A stretch of 64,000 nucleotides of DNA, taken from positions 324,501 through 388,500 of the forward strand of contig CATNEN010000034.1 of assembly GCA_950097015.1 (NCBI GenBank). Reading direction: 5' to 3'. This document shows, piece by piece, positions 33,519-46,656 of the stretch. The notes beneath the pieces are model-generated. The model ran no database searches and was not told the origin of the DNA. It saw nothing but the letters and a program-made list of their open reading frames with translations. The DNA comes from Macrostomum hystrix. Lineage: Eukaryota; Platyhelminthes; Macrostomidae. The translations under genes and the position numbers were made by a program. Numbering within the stretch: the stretch's first letter is position 1; every line of letters starts with the position of its first letter.

Positions 33519-35540
33519 TAAATATACTAAAATTCACGTGTTGTTTGTCTGTCTGTCTGTCTGTCTGTTGGTTATCTCCTCCTAGAATACTGACAAGTCA
33601 ACTTTGAAACTTATATGGGAAAATGGGAAATTTTCCTGGTCAGGCTATAGGCTATTTTAATTCTGAAATTTCAAATTCTAAGATCCTCAAAAAAGCAGAA
33701 AAATGATTTCGTAACCTTCTCTGGACACTTTTTTCTTTTGAGCTGAGAAAACTGGAGTCGGTAAAAGTGGTTGCGCTATCATTTCGGCCTATCTGTTTAG
33801 TGTATTTTCTCTCCAGTGGAGGGTTGGCAGTCGGTTTGAAAATGGGGCGGAGAGTTGGCCGTACGCACATTCTAACTGTCCCTGTGTATTGGCGGAGAGA
33901 GGGTGCCGCGAGTTATTTCTATTGAGGGGTCTGATTTGTTCAATATTGAAGTGCGTACAATGGGCAGGGCAGAGTTGGCTGGGTTAAAATATAATTTTTT
34001 AATTTGCGGGCCTCTCAGTGTAGGCGGAGAAGAATTTACTTACTAAAAAACTGGCTGCCCTTTGCGCTAAAGGCAATGAAATTTCAACTGTGAATTTTGC
34101 TTTTGCTCTTATCATTTGAAAAGAACCGAGTCGATTTGAGATCAGGCGATCGGAGCCGCGATGGGAGATGAGGCGATGGGAGATCAGGCAATGGGAGATC
34201 AGGCGATGGGAGATCAGGCGATGGGAGATGAGGCGATGGGAGATGAAGCGATGGGAGATGAGGCAATGAGAAATGAGGCGATGGGAGTTTGCGCTAAAGG
34301 CAATGAAATTTCAACTGTGAATTTTGCTTTTGCTTTTTAACATTTGAAAAGAACTGAGTCGATTTGAGATCAGGCAATGGGAGATCAGGCAATGGGAGAT
34401 CAGGCGATGGGAGATGAGGCGATGGGAGATGAAGCGATGGGAGATGAGGCAATGAGAAATGAGGCGATTGGAGTTTGCGCTAAAGGCAATGAAATTTCAA
34501 CTGTGAATTTTGCTTTTGCTTTTTAACATTTGAAAAGAACTGAGTCGATTTGAGATCAGGCAATGGGAGATCAGGCAATGGGAGATCAGGCGATGGGAGA
34601 TGAGGCGATGGGAGATGAAGCGATGGGAGATGAGGCAATGAGAAATGAGGCGATGGGAGATCAGGCGATGGGAGATGAGACGATGGGAGATGATGCGATG
34701 GGAGATTAGGCGATGGGAGATGAGGCGATGGGGGATTAGGCGATGGGAGATCAGGCGATAGGAGTTGAGGCGATGGGAGATGAAGCGATGGGAGATGAGG
34801 CGATGGGAGATCAGGCGATGGGAGATCGGGCGATGGGAGATGAGGCGATGGGAGATCAGGCGATGGGAGATGAGGGGATGGGAGATCAGGCGACGGGAGA
34901 TGAGGCGATGGGAGATGAGGCAATGGGAGATCAGGCGATGGGAGATTAGGCGATGGGAGATCAGGCGATGGGAGATGAGGCGATGGGAGATTAGGCGATG
35001 GGAGATCAGGCGATGGGAGATGAGGCGATGGGAGATTAGGCGATGGGAGATCAGGCGATAGGAGATGAGGCGATGGGAGATGAGGCGATGGGAGATCAGG
35101 CGACGGGAGATGAGGCGATGGGAGATCAGGCGATGGGAGATGAGGCGATGGGAGATCAGGCGATGGGAGATGAGGCGATGGGAGATCAGGCGATGGGAGA
35201 TGAGGCGATGGGAGATGAGGCGATGGGAGATGAGGCAATGGGAGATGAGGCGATGGGAGATGAGGCGATGGGAGATCAGGCGATGGGAGATGTGGCGACG
35301 GGAGATGAGGCAATGGGAGATCAGGCGACGGGAGATGAGGCGATGGGAGATCAGGCGATGGGAGATGAGGCGACGGGAGATCAGGCGATGGGAGATTAGG
35401 CGATAGGAGATCAGGCGATGGGAGATGAGGCGATTGGAGATGAGACGGTGGGAGATCAGGCGGGGGAAGATCAGGCGATTGGAGATCAGGCGATGGGAGT
35501 TCTCTCCCCTCAACCTCCTCCGGAGGAGGAGTTTAGCTCG
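33519..35540 (+). repeat. Macrosatellite unit 8 (internal spacer re-duplications)
   Basis: Type-a spacer. The array (34135-35498) is interrupted twice by an ~85-bp piece of the spacer end (TTTGCGCTAAAGGCAATG...), at about 34288 and 34475, giving a local ~187-bp repeat. Confidence 0.85.
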
Positions 35541-35563
35541 TAAATATACTAAAATTCACGTGT

Positions 35564-35598
<35 letters not shown>

Positions 35599-37193
35599 TG
35601 GTTATCTCCTCCTAGAATACTGACAAGTCAACTTTGAAACTTATATGGGAAAATGGGAAATTTTCCTGGTCAGGCTATAGGCTATTTTAATTCTGAAATT
35701 TCAAATTCTATGATCCTCAAAAAAGCAGAAAGGCTATTAAGTAGTATATAGTAGGCAAATGTCCTTCCCGCTGTGATGAAATTGGCCTCGGTTAAATGAG
35801 TTGCGTCAACATTTTGTGCCTATCTGTTTAGTGTATTTTCTCTCCAGTGGAGGGTTAGCAGTCGGTTTGAAAAAAAATGGGGCGGAGAGGTGGCCGTACG
35901 CACATTCTAACTGTCCCTGTGTATTGGCGGAGAGAGGGTGCCGCGAGTTATTTCTATTGAGGGGTCTGATTTGTTCAATATTGAAGTGCGTACAATGGGC
36001 AGGGCAGAGTTGGCTGGGTTAAAATTCAATTGATAAAATTTGCGGGCCTCTCAGTGTAGGCGGAGAAGAATGTACTTACTAAAAAACTGGCTGCCCTTTG
36101 CGCTAAAGGCAATGAAATTTCAACTGATAATTGTGCTTTTGCTTTTTAACATTTGAAAAGAACTGAGGCGATTTGAGATCAGGCAATGGGAGATCAGGCA
36201 ATGGGAGATCAGGCGATGGGAGATCAGGCGATGGGAGATGTGGCGACGGGAGATGAGGCAATGAGAAATGAGGCGATGGGAGATCAGGCGATGGGAGATC
36301 AGGCGACGGGAGATGAGCCGATGGGAGATCAGGCGATGGGAGATCAGGCGATGGGAGATCAGGCGATGGGAGATGAGGCGATGGGAGATCAGGCGATGGG
36401 ATATCAGGCGATGGGAGATGTGGCGACGGGAGATGAGGCAATGAGAAATGAGGCGATGGGAGATCAGGCGATAGGAGATGTGGCGACGGGAGATGAGGCG
36501 ATGGGAGATCAGGCGATGGGAGATGTGGCGACGGGAGATGAGGCAATGAGAAATGAGGCGATGGGAGATCAGGCGATAGGAGATGTGGCGACGGGAGATG
36601 AGGCGATGGGAGATCAGGCGATGGGAGATGAGGCGATGGGAGATGAGGCGATGGGAGATTAGGCGATGGGAGATGAGGCGATAGGAGATGAGGCGATGGG
36701 AGATGAGACGATGGGAGATGATGCGATGGGAGATTAGGCGACGGGAGATGAGGCAATGGGAGATTAGGCGATGGGAGATCAGGCAATGGGAGATCTGGCG
36801 ATGGGAGATCAGGCAATGGGAGATCTGGCGATGGGAGATCAGGCAATGGGAGATCTGGCGATGGGAGATCAGGCGATAGGAGATGAGGCGATGGGAGATG
36901 AGGCGATGGGAGATGAGACGGTGGGAGATCAGGCGGGGGAAGATCAGGCGACGGGAGATGAGGCGATGGGAGATGAGGCGATGGGAGATGAGGCGATGGG
37001 AGATGAGGCGATGGGAGATGAGGCGATGGGAGATGAGGCGATGGGAGATTAGGCGATGGGAGATCAGGCGATAGGAGATGACGCGATGGGAGATCAGGCG
37101 ATGGGAGATCAGGCGATAGGAGATGACGCGATTGGAAATCAGGCGATGGGAGTTCTCTCCCCTCAACCTCCTCCGGAGGAGGAGTTTAGCTCG
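35541..37193 (+). repeat. Macrosatellite unit 9
   Basis: TCTG microsatellite and GACAAGTCAAC start joined to a type-b spacer; array from about 36166 to 37151. Confidence 0.85.
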
Positions 37194-37216
37194 TAAATAT
37201 ACTAAAATTCACGTGT

Positions 37217-37251
<35 letters not shown>

Positions 37252-39342
37252 TGGTTATCTCCTCCTAGAATACTGACAAGTCAACTTTGAAACTTATATG
37301 GGAAAATGGGAAATTTTCCTGGTCAGGCTATAGGCTATTTTAATTCTGAAATTTCAAATTCTATGATCCTCAAAAGAGCAGAAAGGCTATTAAGTAGTAT
37401 ATAGTAGGCAAATGTCCTTCCCGCTGTGATGAAATTGGCCTCGGTTAAATGAGTTGCGTCAACACTTTGTGCCTATCTGTTTAGTGTATTTTCTCTCCAG
37501 TGGAGGGTTAGCAGTCGGTTTGAAAAAAAATGGGGCGGAGAGGTGGCCGTACGCACATTCTAACTGTCCCTGTGTATTGGCGGAGAGAGGGTGCCGCGAG
37601 TTATTTCTATTGAGGGGTCTGATTTGTTCAATATTGAAGTGCGTACAATGGGCAGGGCAGAGTTGGCTGGGTTAAAATTCAATTGATAAAATTTGCGGGC
37701 CTCTCAGTGTAGGCGGAGAAGAATGTACTTACTAAAAAACTGGCTGCCCTTTGCGCTAAAGGCAATGAAATTTCAACTGTCAATTATTATTTTGCTTTTT
37801 AACATTTGAAAAGAACTGAGGCGATTTGAGATCAGGCAATGGGAGTTCAGGCAATGGGAGATCAGGCGATGGGAGATCAGGCGATGGGAGATGTGGCGAC
37901 GGGAGATGAAGCAATGAGAAATGAGGCGATGGGAGATCAGGCGATGGGAGATCAGGCGACGGGAGATGAGCCGATGGGAGATCAGGCGATGGGAGATCAG
38001 GCGATGGGAGATCAGGCGATGGGAGATGAGGCGATGGGAGATCAGGCGATGGGAGATCAGGCGATGGGAGATGTGGCGACGGGAGATGAGGCAATGAGAA
38101 ATGAGGCGATGGGAGATCAGGCGACGGGAGATGAGCCGATGGGAGATCAGGCGATGGGAGATCAGGCGATGGGAGATCAGGCGATGGGAGATGAGGCGAT
38201 GGGAGATGAGGCGATGGGAGATCAGGCGATGGGAGATGTGGCGACGGGAGATGAGGCAATGAGAAATGAGGCGGTGGGAGATCAGGCGATAGGAGATGTG
38301 GCGACGGGAGATGAGGCGATGGGAGATCAGGCGATGGGAGATGAGGCGATGGGAGATGAGGCGATGGGAGATCAGGCAATAGGAGATGAGGCGATGGGAG
38401 ATGAGACGATGGGAGATGATGCGATGGGAGATTAGGCCATGGGAGATGAGGTGATGGGTGATCAGGTGATGGAAGATGAGGCGATGGGAGATGAGGCGAT
38501 GGGAGATGAAGCGATGGGAGATGAGGCGATGGGAGATGAGGCGATGGGAGATGAGGCGATGGGAGATGAGGCGATAGGAGATGATGCGATGGGAGATCAG
38601 GCGATGGAAGATGAGGCGATGGGAGATGAGGCGATGGGAGATGAAGCGATGGGAGATGAGGCGATGGGAGATGAGGCGATGGGAGATGAGGCGATGGGAG
38701 ATGAGGCGATAGGAGATGATGCGATGGGAGATCAGGCGATGGGAGATGAGGCGATGGGAGATCAGGCGATGGGAGATCAGGCGATGGGAGATGTGGCGAC
38801 GGGAGATGAGGCAATGAGAAATGAGGCGATGGGAGATCAGGCGATAGGAGATGACGCGATGGGAGATCAGGCGATGGGAGATCAGGCGATGGGAGATGAG
38901 GCGATGGGAGATCAGGCGATGGGAGGTCAGGCGATAGGAGATGTGGCGACGGGAGATGAGGCGATGGGAGATCAGGCGATGGGAGATGAGGCGATGGGAG
39001 ATGAGGCGATGGGAGATGAGGCGATGGGAGATTAGGCGATGGGAGATCAGGCGATAGGAGATGACGCGATGGGAGATCAGGCGATGGGAGATCAGGCGAT
39101 AGGAGATCAGGCGATGGGAGATGAGGCGATGGGAGATGAGGCGATGGGAGATGAGGCGATGGGAGATTAGGCGATGGGAGATCAGGCGATAGGAGATGAC
39201 GCGATGGGAGATCAGGCGATGGGAGATCAGGCGATAGGAGATTAGGCGATGGGAGATCAGGCGATAGGAGATGACGCGATGGGAGATCAGGCGATGGGAG
39301 TTCTCTCCCCTCAACCTCCTCCGGAGGAGGAGTTTAGCTCGT
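37194..39342 (+). repeat. Macrosatellite unit 10
   Basis: Same mosaic spacer as unit 9; array from about 37817 to 39300. Confidence 0.85.
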
Positions 39343-39369
39343 ATCGTAAATATACTAAAATTCACGTGT

Positions 39370-39408
<39 letters not shown>

Positions 39409-41335
39409 TGGTTATCTCCTCCTAGAATACTGGCAACTCAGCGTTGAAACTTATATGGGAAAATGGGAAATTTTCCTGGTCAGGCTATAGGCTATTTTAA
39501 TTCTGAAATGTCAAATTCTATGATCCTCAAAAAAGCAGAAAGGCTATTAAGTAGTATATAGTAGGCAAATGTCCTTCCCGCTGTGATGAAATTGGCCTTG
39601 ATTAAATGAGTTGCGTCAACATTTTGTGCCTATCTGTTTAGTGTATTTTCTCTCCAGTGGAGGGTTGGCAGTCGGTTTGAAAAAAAATGGGGCGGAGAGG
39701 TGGCCGTACGCACATTCTAACTGCCTCTGTGTATTGGCGGAGAGAGGGTGCCGCGAGTTATTTCTATTGAGGGGTCTGATTTGTTCAATATTGAAGTGCG
39801 TACAATGGGCTGTGGCGGAGTTGGTGGGGTTAAAATTCTATTAATAAACTTGGCGGGCCTCTCACTGTAGGCGGAGAAGAATGTGCTTACTAAACTGGCT
39901 GCCCTATGCGCTAAAGGCAATGAAATTTCAACTGTGAATTGTCCTTTTGCTTTTTAACATTTGTGGATAAAATTTGTACTGCTAGAAAGAACTGAGGTGA
40001 TCAGAGATCAGGGGATGGGAGATGAGGCGATGGGAAATTAGGCGATAGGAGATCAGGCAGCAGGAGATCTGGCGATGGGATATGAGGCAATGGGAGATGT
40101 GGCGATGGGAGATCAGGCGATGGGAGATCTGGCGATGGGAGATGAGGCAATGGGAGATGTGGCGATGGAAGATGAGGCGATGGAAGATGAGGCGATGGGA
40201 GATGAGGGGATGGGAGATGAGGGGATGGGAGATCAGGCGATGGGAGATGAGGCGATGGAAGATGAGGCGATGGAAGATGAGGCGATGGGAGATGAGGCGA
40301 TGGAAGATGAGGCGATGGGAGATGAGGGGATGGGAGATGAGGCGATGGAAGATGAGGCGATGGGAGATGAGGGGATGGGAGATCAGGCGATGGAAGATGA
40401 GGCGATGGAAGATGAGGCGATGGAAGATGAGGCGATGGAAGATGAGGCGATGGAAGATGAGGCGATGGAAGATGAGGCGATGGAAGATGAGGCGATGGGA
40501 GATGAGGGGATGGGAGATGAGGCGATGGGAGATGAGGCGATGGAAGATGAGGCGATGGAAGATGAGGCGATGGAAGATGAGGCGATGGAAGATGAGGCGA
40601 TGGAAGATGAGGCGATGGGAGATGAGGCGATGGGAGATGAGGCGATGGAAGATGAGGCGATGGGAGATGAGGGGATGGGAGATGAGGCGATGGGAGATGA
40701 GGCGATGGAAGATGAGGCGATGGGAGATGAGCGGATGGGAGATCAGGCGATGGGAGATGAGGCGATGGGAGATGAGGGGATGGGAGATCAGGCGATGGAA
40801 GATGAGGCGATGGAAGATGAGGCCATGGAAGATGAGGCGATGGGAGATGAGGGGATGGGAGATGAGGCGATGGGAGATGAGGCGATGGAAGATGAGGCGA
40901 TGGAAGATGAGGCGATGGAAGATGAGGCGATGGAAGATGAGGCGATGGGAGATGAGGCGATGGGAGATGAGGCGATGGAAGATGAGGCGATGGGAGATGA
41001 GGGGATGGGAGATGAGGCGATGGGAGATGAGGCGATGGAAGATGAGGCGATGGGAGATCAGGCGATGGGAGATGAGGCGATGGAAGATGAGGCGATGGGA
41101 GATGAGGGGATGGGAGATCAGGCGATGGAAGATGAGGCGATGGAAGATGAGGCCATGGAAGATGAGGCGATGGGAGATGAGGGGATGGGAGATGAGGCGA
41201 TGGGAGATGAGGCGATGGGAGATGAGGCGATGGGAGATCAGGCGATGGGAGATGAGGCGATGGGAGATGAGGCGATGGGAGATGAGGCGATGGGAGTTCT
41301 CTCCCCTCAACCTCCTCCGGAGGAGGAGTTTAGCT
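39343..41335 (+). repeat. Macrosatellite unit 11
   Basis: TCTG microsatellite with GGCAACTCAGCG and type-b spacer. The array (39992-41295) is dominated by GATGGAAGATGAGGC variants, rare elsewhere. Confidence 0.85.
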
Positions 41336-41368
41336 CGTCGTATCGTAAATATACTAAAATTCACGTGT

Positions 41369-41399
<31 letters not shown>

Positions 41400-42725
41400 T
41401 GGTTATCTCCTCCTAGAATTCTGACAAGTCAACTTTGAAACTTATATGGGAAAATGGGAAATTTTCCTGGTCAGGCTATAGGCTATTTTAATTCTGAAAT
41501 TTCAAATTCTAAGATCCTCAAAAAAGCAGAAAAATGATTTCGTAACCTTCTCTGGACACTTTTTCCTTTTGAGCTGAGAAAACTGGAGTCGGTTAAAGTG
41601 GTTGCGCTATCATTTCGGCCAATCTGTTTAGTGTATTTTCTCTCCAGTGGAGGGTTGGCAGTCGGTTTGAAAATGGGGCGGAGAGGTGGCCGTACGCACA
41701 TTCTAACTGTCCCTGTGTATTGGCAGAGAGAGGGTGCCGCGAGTTATTTCTATTGAGGGGTCTGATTTGTTCAATATTGAAGTGCGTACAATGGGCAGGG
41801 CAGAGTTGGCTGGGTTAAAATATAATTTTTTAATTTGCGGGCCTCTCAGTGTAGGCGGAGATGAATGTACTTACTAAAAAAACTGGCTGTCCTTTGCGCT
41901 AAAGGCAATGAAATTTCAACTGTGAATTGTCCTTTTGCTTTTTACCATTTGTGGATAAAATTTGAAATGCTAGAAAGAACTGAGGCGATCAGAGATCAGG
42001 GGATGGGAGATGAGGCGATGGGAAATTAGGCGATAGGAGATCAGGCAGCAGGAGATCTGGCGATGGGAGATGAGGCGATGGGAGATGAGGCGATGGGAGA
42101 TGAGGGGATAGGAGATGAGGGGATGGGAGATGAGGGGATGGGAGATCAGGCGATGGGAGATGAGGCGATGGAAGATGAGGCGATGGAAGATGAGGCGATG
42201 GGAGATGAGGGGATGGGAGATGAGGCGATGGGAGATGAGGGGATGGGAGATGAGGCGATGGGAGATGAGGGGATGGGAGATGAGGCGATGGAAGATGAGG
42301 CGATGGAAGATGAGGCGATGGGAGATGAGGGGATGGGAGATGAGGGGATGGGAGATGAGGCGATGGGAGATGAGGCGATGGGAGATGAGGCGATGGGAGA
42401 TGAGGGGATGGGAGATGAGGGGATGGGAGATGAGGGGATGGGAGATCAGGCGATGGGAGATGAGGCAATGGGAGATGAGGCGATGGGAGATGAGGGGATG
42501 GGAGATGAGGCGATGGGAGATGAGGCGATGGGAGATGAGGCGTTGGGAGATCAGGCGATGGGAGATCAGGCGATGAGAGATTAGGCGATGGGAGATTAGG
42601 CGATGGGAGATGAGGCGATTGGAGATGAGACGGTGGGAGATCAGGCGGGGGAAGATCAGGCGATTGGAGATCAGGCGATGGGAGTTCTCTCCCCTCAACC
42701 TCCTCCGGAGGAGGAGTTTAGCTCG
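41336..42725 (+). repeat. Macrosatellite unit 12
   Basis: Type-a spacer; array from about 41982 to 42683 rich in GATGAGGGGAT. Confidence 0.85.
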
Positions 42726-44321
42726 TCTAAATATACTAAAATTCACGTGTTGTTTGTCTGTCTGTCTGTCTGTTGGTTATCTCCTCCTAGAATACTGACA
42801 AGTCAACTTTGAAACTTATATGGGAAAATGGGAAATTTTCCTGGTCAGGCTATAGGCTATTTTAATTCTGAAATTTCAAATTCTAAGATCCTCAAAAAAG
42901 CAGAAAAATGATTTCGTAACCTTCTCTGGACACTTTTTTCTTTTGAGCTGAGAAAACTGGAGTCGGTTAAAGTGGTTGCGCTATCATTTCGGCCCATCTG
43001 TTCAGTGTATTTTCTCTCCAGTGGAGGGTTGGCAGTCGGTTTGAAAATGGGGCGGAGAGGTGGCCGTACGCACATTCTAACTGTCCCTGTGTATTGGCGG
43101 AGAGAGGGTGCCGCGAGTTATTTCTATTGAGGGGTCTGATTTGTTCAATATTGAAGTGCGTACAATGGGCTGGGGCGGAGTTGGTGGGGTCAAAATTCTA
43201 TTAAAAAACTTGGCGGGCCTCTCACTGTAGGCGGAGAAGAATGTGCTTGCTAAACTGGCTGCCCTATGCGCTAAAGGCAATGAAATTTCAACTGTGAATT
43301 GTCCTTTTGCTTTTTAACATTTGTGGATAAAATTTGTACTGCTAGAAAGAACTAAGGCGATCAGAGATCAGGGGATGGGAGATGAGGCGATGGGAGATGA
43401 GGGGATGGGAGATCAGGCGATGGGAGATGAGGCGATGGAAGATGAGGCGATGGGAGATGAGGCGATGGGAGATGAGGCGATGGGAGATCAGGCGATGGGA
43501 GATCAGGCGATGGGAGATGTGGCGATGGGAGATGAGGCGATGGGAGATGAGGCGATGGGAGATGAGGGGATGGGAGATCAGGCGATGGGAGATGAGGCGA
43601 TGGAAGATGAGGCGATGGGAGATGAGGGGATGGGAGATGAGGCGATGGGAGATGAGGCGATGGGAGATGAGGCGATGGGAGATGAGGGGATGGAAGATGA
43701 GGCGATGGGAGATGAGGCGATGGGAGATGAGGCGATGGGAGATGAGGGGATGGGAGATCAGGCGATGGGAGATGAGGCGATGGAAGATGAGGCGATGGGA
43801 GATGAGGGGATGGGAGATGAGGCGATGGGAGATGAGGCGATCAGAGATCAGGGGATGGGAGATGAGGCGATGGGAGATGAGGGGATGGGAGATCAGGCGA
43901 TGGGAGATGAGGCGATGGAAGATGAGGCGATGGGAGATGAGGGGATGGAAGATGAGGCGATGGGAGATGAGGCGATGGGAGATGAGGCGATGGGAGATCA
44001 GGCGATGGGAGATCAGGCGATGGGAGATGTGGCGATGGGAGATGAGGCGATGGGAGATGAGGCGATGGGAGATGAGGGGATGGGAGATCAGGCGATGGGA
44101 GATGAGGCGATGGAAGATGAGGCGATGGGAGATGAGGCGATGGGAGATGAGGGGATGGGAGATCAGGCGATGGGAGATGAGGCGATGGAAGATGAGGCGA
44201 TGGGAGATGAGGCGATGGGAGATGAGGCGATGGGAGATGAGGCAATGGGAGATGAGGCGATTGGAGATCAGGCGATGGGAGTTCTCTCCCCTCAACCTCC
44301 TCCGGAGGAGGAGTTTAGCTC
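42726..44321 (+). repeat. Macrosatellite unit 13
   Basis: Type-a spacer closely matching unit 6, including the GGGCTGGGGCGGAG variant and the same array start; array from about 43355 to 44280. Confidence 0.85.
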
Positions 44322-46161
44322 GTAAATATACTAAAATTCACGTGTTGTTTGTCCGTCTGTCTGTCTGTTGGTTATCTCCTCCTAGAATACTGACAAGTCA
44401 ACTTTGAAACTTATATGGGAAAATGGGAAATTTTCCTGGTCAGGCTATAGGCTATTTTAATTCTGAAATTTCAAATTCTAAGATCCTCAAAAAAGCAGAA
44501 AAATGATTTCGTAACCTTCTCTGGACACTTTTTTCTTTTGAGCTGAGAAAACTGGAGTCGGTAAAAGTGGTTGCGCTATCATTTCGGCCTATCTGTTCAG
44601 TGTATTTTCTCTCCAGTGGAGGGTTGGCAGTCGGTTTGAAAATGGGGCGGAGAGGTGGCCGTACGCACATTCTAACTGCCTCTGTGTATTGGCGGAGAGA
44701 GGGTGCCGTTAGTCAGTTCTATTGAGGGGTCTGATTTGTTCAATATTGAAGTGCGTTCAATGGGCAGGGCAGAGTTGGCTGGGTTGAAAATAAATTTTAA
44801 AATTTGCGGGCCTCTCAGTGTAGGCGGAGAAGAATGTACTTATTACTAAAAAACTGGCTGCCCTTTGCGCTAAAGGCAATGAAATTTCAACTGTGAATTG
44901 TCCTTTTGCTTTTAAACATTTGTGGATAAAATTTGTACTGCTAGAAAGAACTGAGGCGATCAGAGATCAGGGGATGGGAGATGAGGCGATGGGAAATTAG
45001 GCGATGGGAGATCAGGCAGCAGGAGATCTGGCGATGGGAGATGAGGCAATGGGAGATGTGGCGACGGGAGATGAGGTGATGGGTGATCAGGTGAAGGGAG
45101 ATGAGGCGATGGGAAATTAGGCGATAGGAGATCAGGCAGCAGGAGATCTGGCGATGGGAGATGAGGCAATGGGAGATGTGGCGACGGGAGATGAGGTGAT
45201 GGGTGATCAGGTGAAGGGAGATGAGGCGATGGGAGATGAGGCGATGGGAGATGAGGTGATCGGTGATCAGGTGATGGGAGATGAGGCGATGGGAGATGAG
45301 GCGATGGGAGATGAGGGGATGGGAGATCAGGCGATGGGAGATGAGGCGATGGAAGATGAGGCAATGGTAGATGAGGTGATCGGTGATCAGGTGATGGGAG
45401 ATGAGGCGATGGGAGATGAGGCGATGGGAGATGAGGGGATGGGAGATCAGGCGATGGGAGATGAGGCGATGGAAGATGAGGCGATGGGAGATGAGGGGAT
45501 GGGAGATGAGGCGATGGGAGATGTGGCGACGGGAGATGAGGCAATGAGAAATGAGGCAATGGGAGATCAGGCGATAGGAGATGTGGCGACGGGAGATGAG
45601 GCGATGGGAGATCAGGCGATGGGAGATGTGGCGACGGGAGATGAGGCAATGAGAAATGAGGCGATGGGAGATCAGGCGATAGGAGATGTGGCGACGGGAG
45701 ATGAGGCGATGGGAGATCAGGCGATGGGAGATGAGGCGATGGGAGATGAGGCGATGGGAGATTAGGCGATGGGAGATCAGGCGATAGGAGATGAGGCGAT
45801 GGGAGATGAGGGGATGGGAGATCAGGCGATAGGAGATCAGGCGATGGGAGATCGGGCGATGGGAGATGTGGCGACGGGAGATGAGGTGATGGGTGATCAG
45901 GTGAAGGAGATGAGGCGATCGGAGATCAGGCGATGGGAGATGTGGCGACGTGAGATGAGGGGATGGGAGATCAGGCGATGGGAGATCAGGCGATGGGAGA
46001 TCAGGCGATGGGAGATCAGGCGATGGGAGATCAGGCGATGGGAGATGTGGCGACGGGAGATGAGGTGATGGGTGATCAGGTGAAGGGAGATGAGGCGATG
46101 GGAGATCAGGCGATGGGAGTTCTCTCCCCTCAACCTCCTCCGGAGGAGGAGTTTAGCTCGT
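44322..46161 (+). repeat. Macrosatellite unit 14 (last)
   Basis: Type-a spacer; array from about 44953 to 46118 with an early ~120-bp doublet containing GATCAGGCAGCAGGAG. Ends at TTTAGCTCG before unique sequence TAGTTAAATAAACTCGC. Confidence 0.85.
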
Positions 46162-46439
46162 AGTTAAATAAACTCGCCCGCAGGATAAACAGAGCGATCG
46201 ATAAATCTAGCCAGAAAGAGCTCGCACGCTCATTGGCCGGGGTAGTTAACATTGAAACACGCGTAGAAATAAGCTAGGGTGGCGCGATGTACATTGACAT
46301 CTACTTACAGTAGTACTCTAACAATTTTAAATAATTATACGAAACCGCAGAAGTTGGTGAAATTAAATGACATTAGTTAAACGGCCCAAGTTAGTACGCA
46401 TGTAAATTAGCTCGTAAATTAAAGCGTAGATTAAATTCA
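46162..46439. other. Right flank of the macrosatellite
   Basis: Single-copy A/T-rich sequence without a recognisable gene. Confidence 0.5.
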
Positions 46440-46656
46440 TAGGGGCGCTTGTAACAAGTGACAACGTCACAGTATAGTAGGAAGGATAGGATGCTGTAGC
46501 CCTCGTGTCTCGGTTCGGTGAACTACCAATCGATTCAATCGTAGCAGCGGACAGAAAAAGCGACACGACAAGCTTCCAAGCCCTCTCTGCGCCCCACATG
46601 ATGGCCTCGCCGTAGAATCGAGCTCAGGGACGCGTTAGATCTCTATGCCACCCACC
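46440..46656 (-). mobile_element. Divergent tRNA-derived SINE fragment
   Basis: On the minus strand it reads GGTGGCATAGAGATCTAACG (A-box region), then GAGCTCGATTCTACGGCGAG (B-box region), then GTGGGGCGCAGAGAGGGCTT and GCTTGTCGTG. This is the same order as the intact copy at 63525, but with about 18 bases missing between the boxes and an unrelated tail. The left boundary is uncertain. Confidence 0.65.

Larger units (their letters stand above)
20590..46161 (+). repeat. Composite macrosatellite: 14 head-to-tail units, 25.6 kb
   Basis: Each unit starts TAAATATACTAAAATTCACG, then has a TGTTTG(TCTG)n or (TG)n microsatellite, a spacer of about 0.5-1.1 kb, and an array of 15-bp units (consensus GATGGGAGATGAGGC). 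It ends with GGGAGTTCTCTCCCC, a CTCCTCC-GGA-GGAGGAG hairpin and TTTAGCTCG. Unit starts fall near 20590, 22440, 24609, 26207, 27167, 29005, 30500, 33519, 35541, 37194, 39343, 41336, 42726 and 44322. Units range from about 0.96 to 3.0 kb, mainly by array length. A variable few bases (none to TCTCTCTCTTCTC, or TCGTATCG) lie at each junction. Pentapeptide-repeat frames on both strands arise because 15 is a multiple of 3; I do not call them genes. Confidence 0.93.

Noticed and set aside
20725-44670. A 72-codon minus-strand frame (MCVRPPLRPIF...) conserved in several macrosatellite spacers
   Set aside because: It is conserved only because the spacers are near-identical copies. It is destroyed in type-b spacers and has no recognisable domain.
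21136-46100. Very long open frames (up to about 640 codons) encoding pentapeptide repeats such as LPSPH, HRLIS, GDEAM and RRWEM
   Set aside because: They follow from a 15-bp period without stop triplets. They occur on both strands in several frames, break at single substitutions or at unit junctions, and have no promoter, splice or domain evidence.
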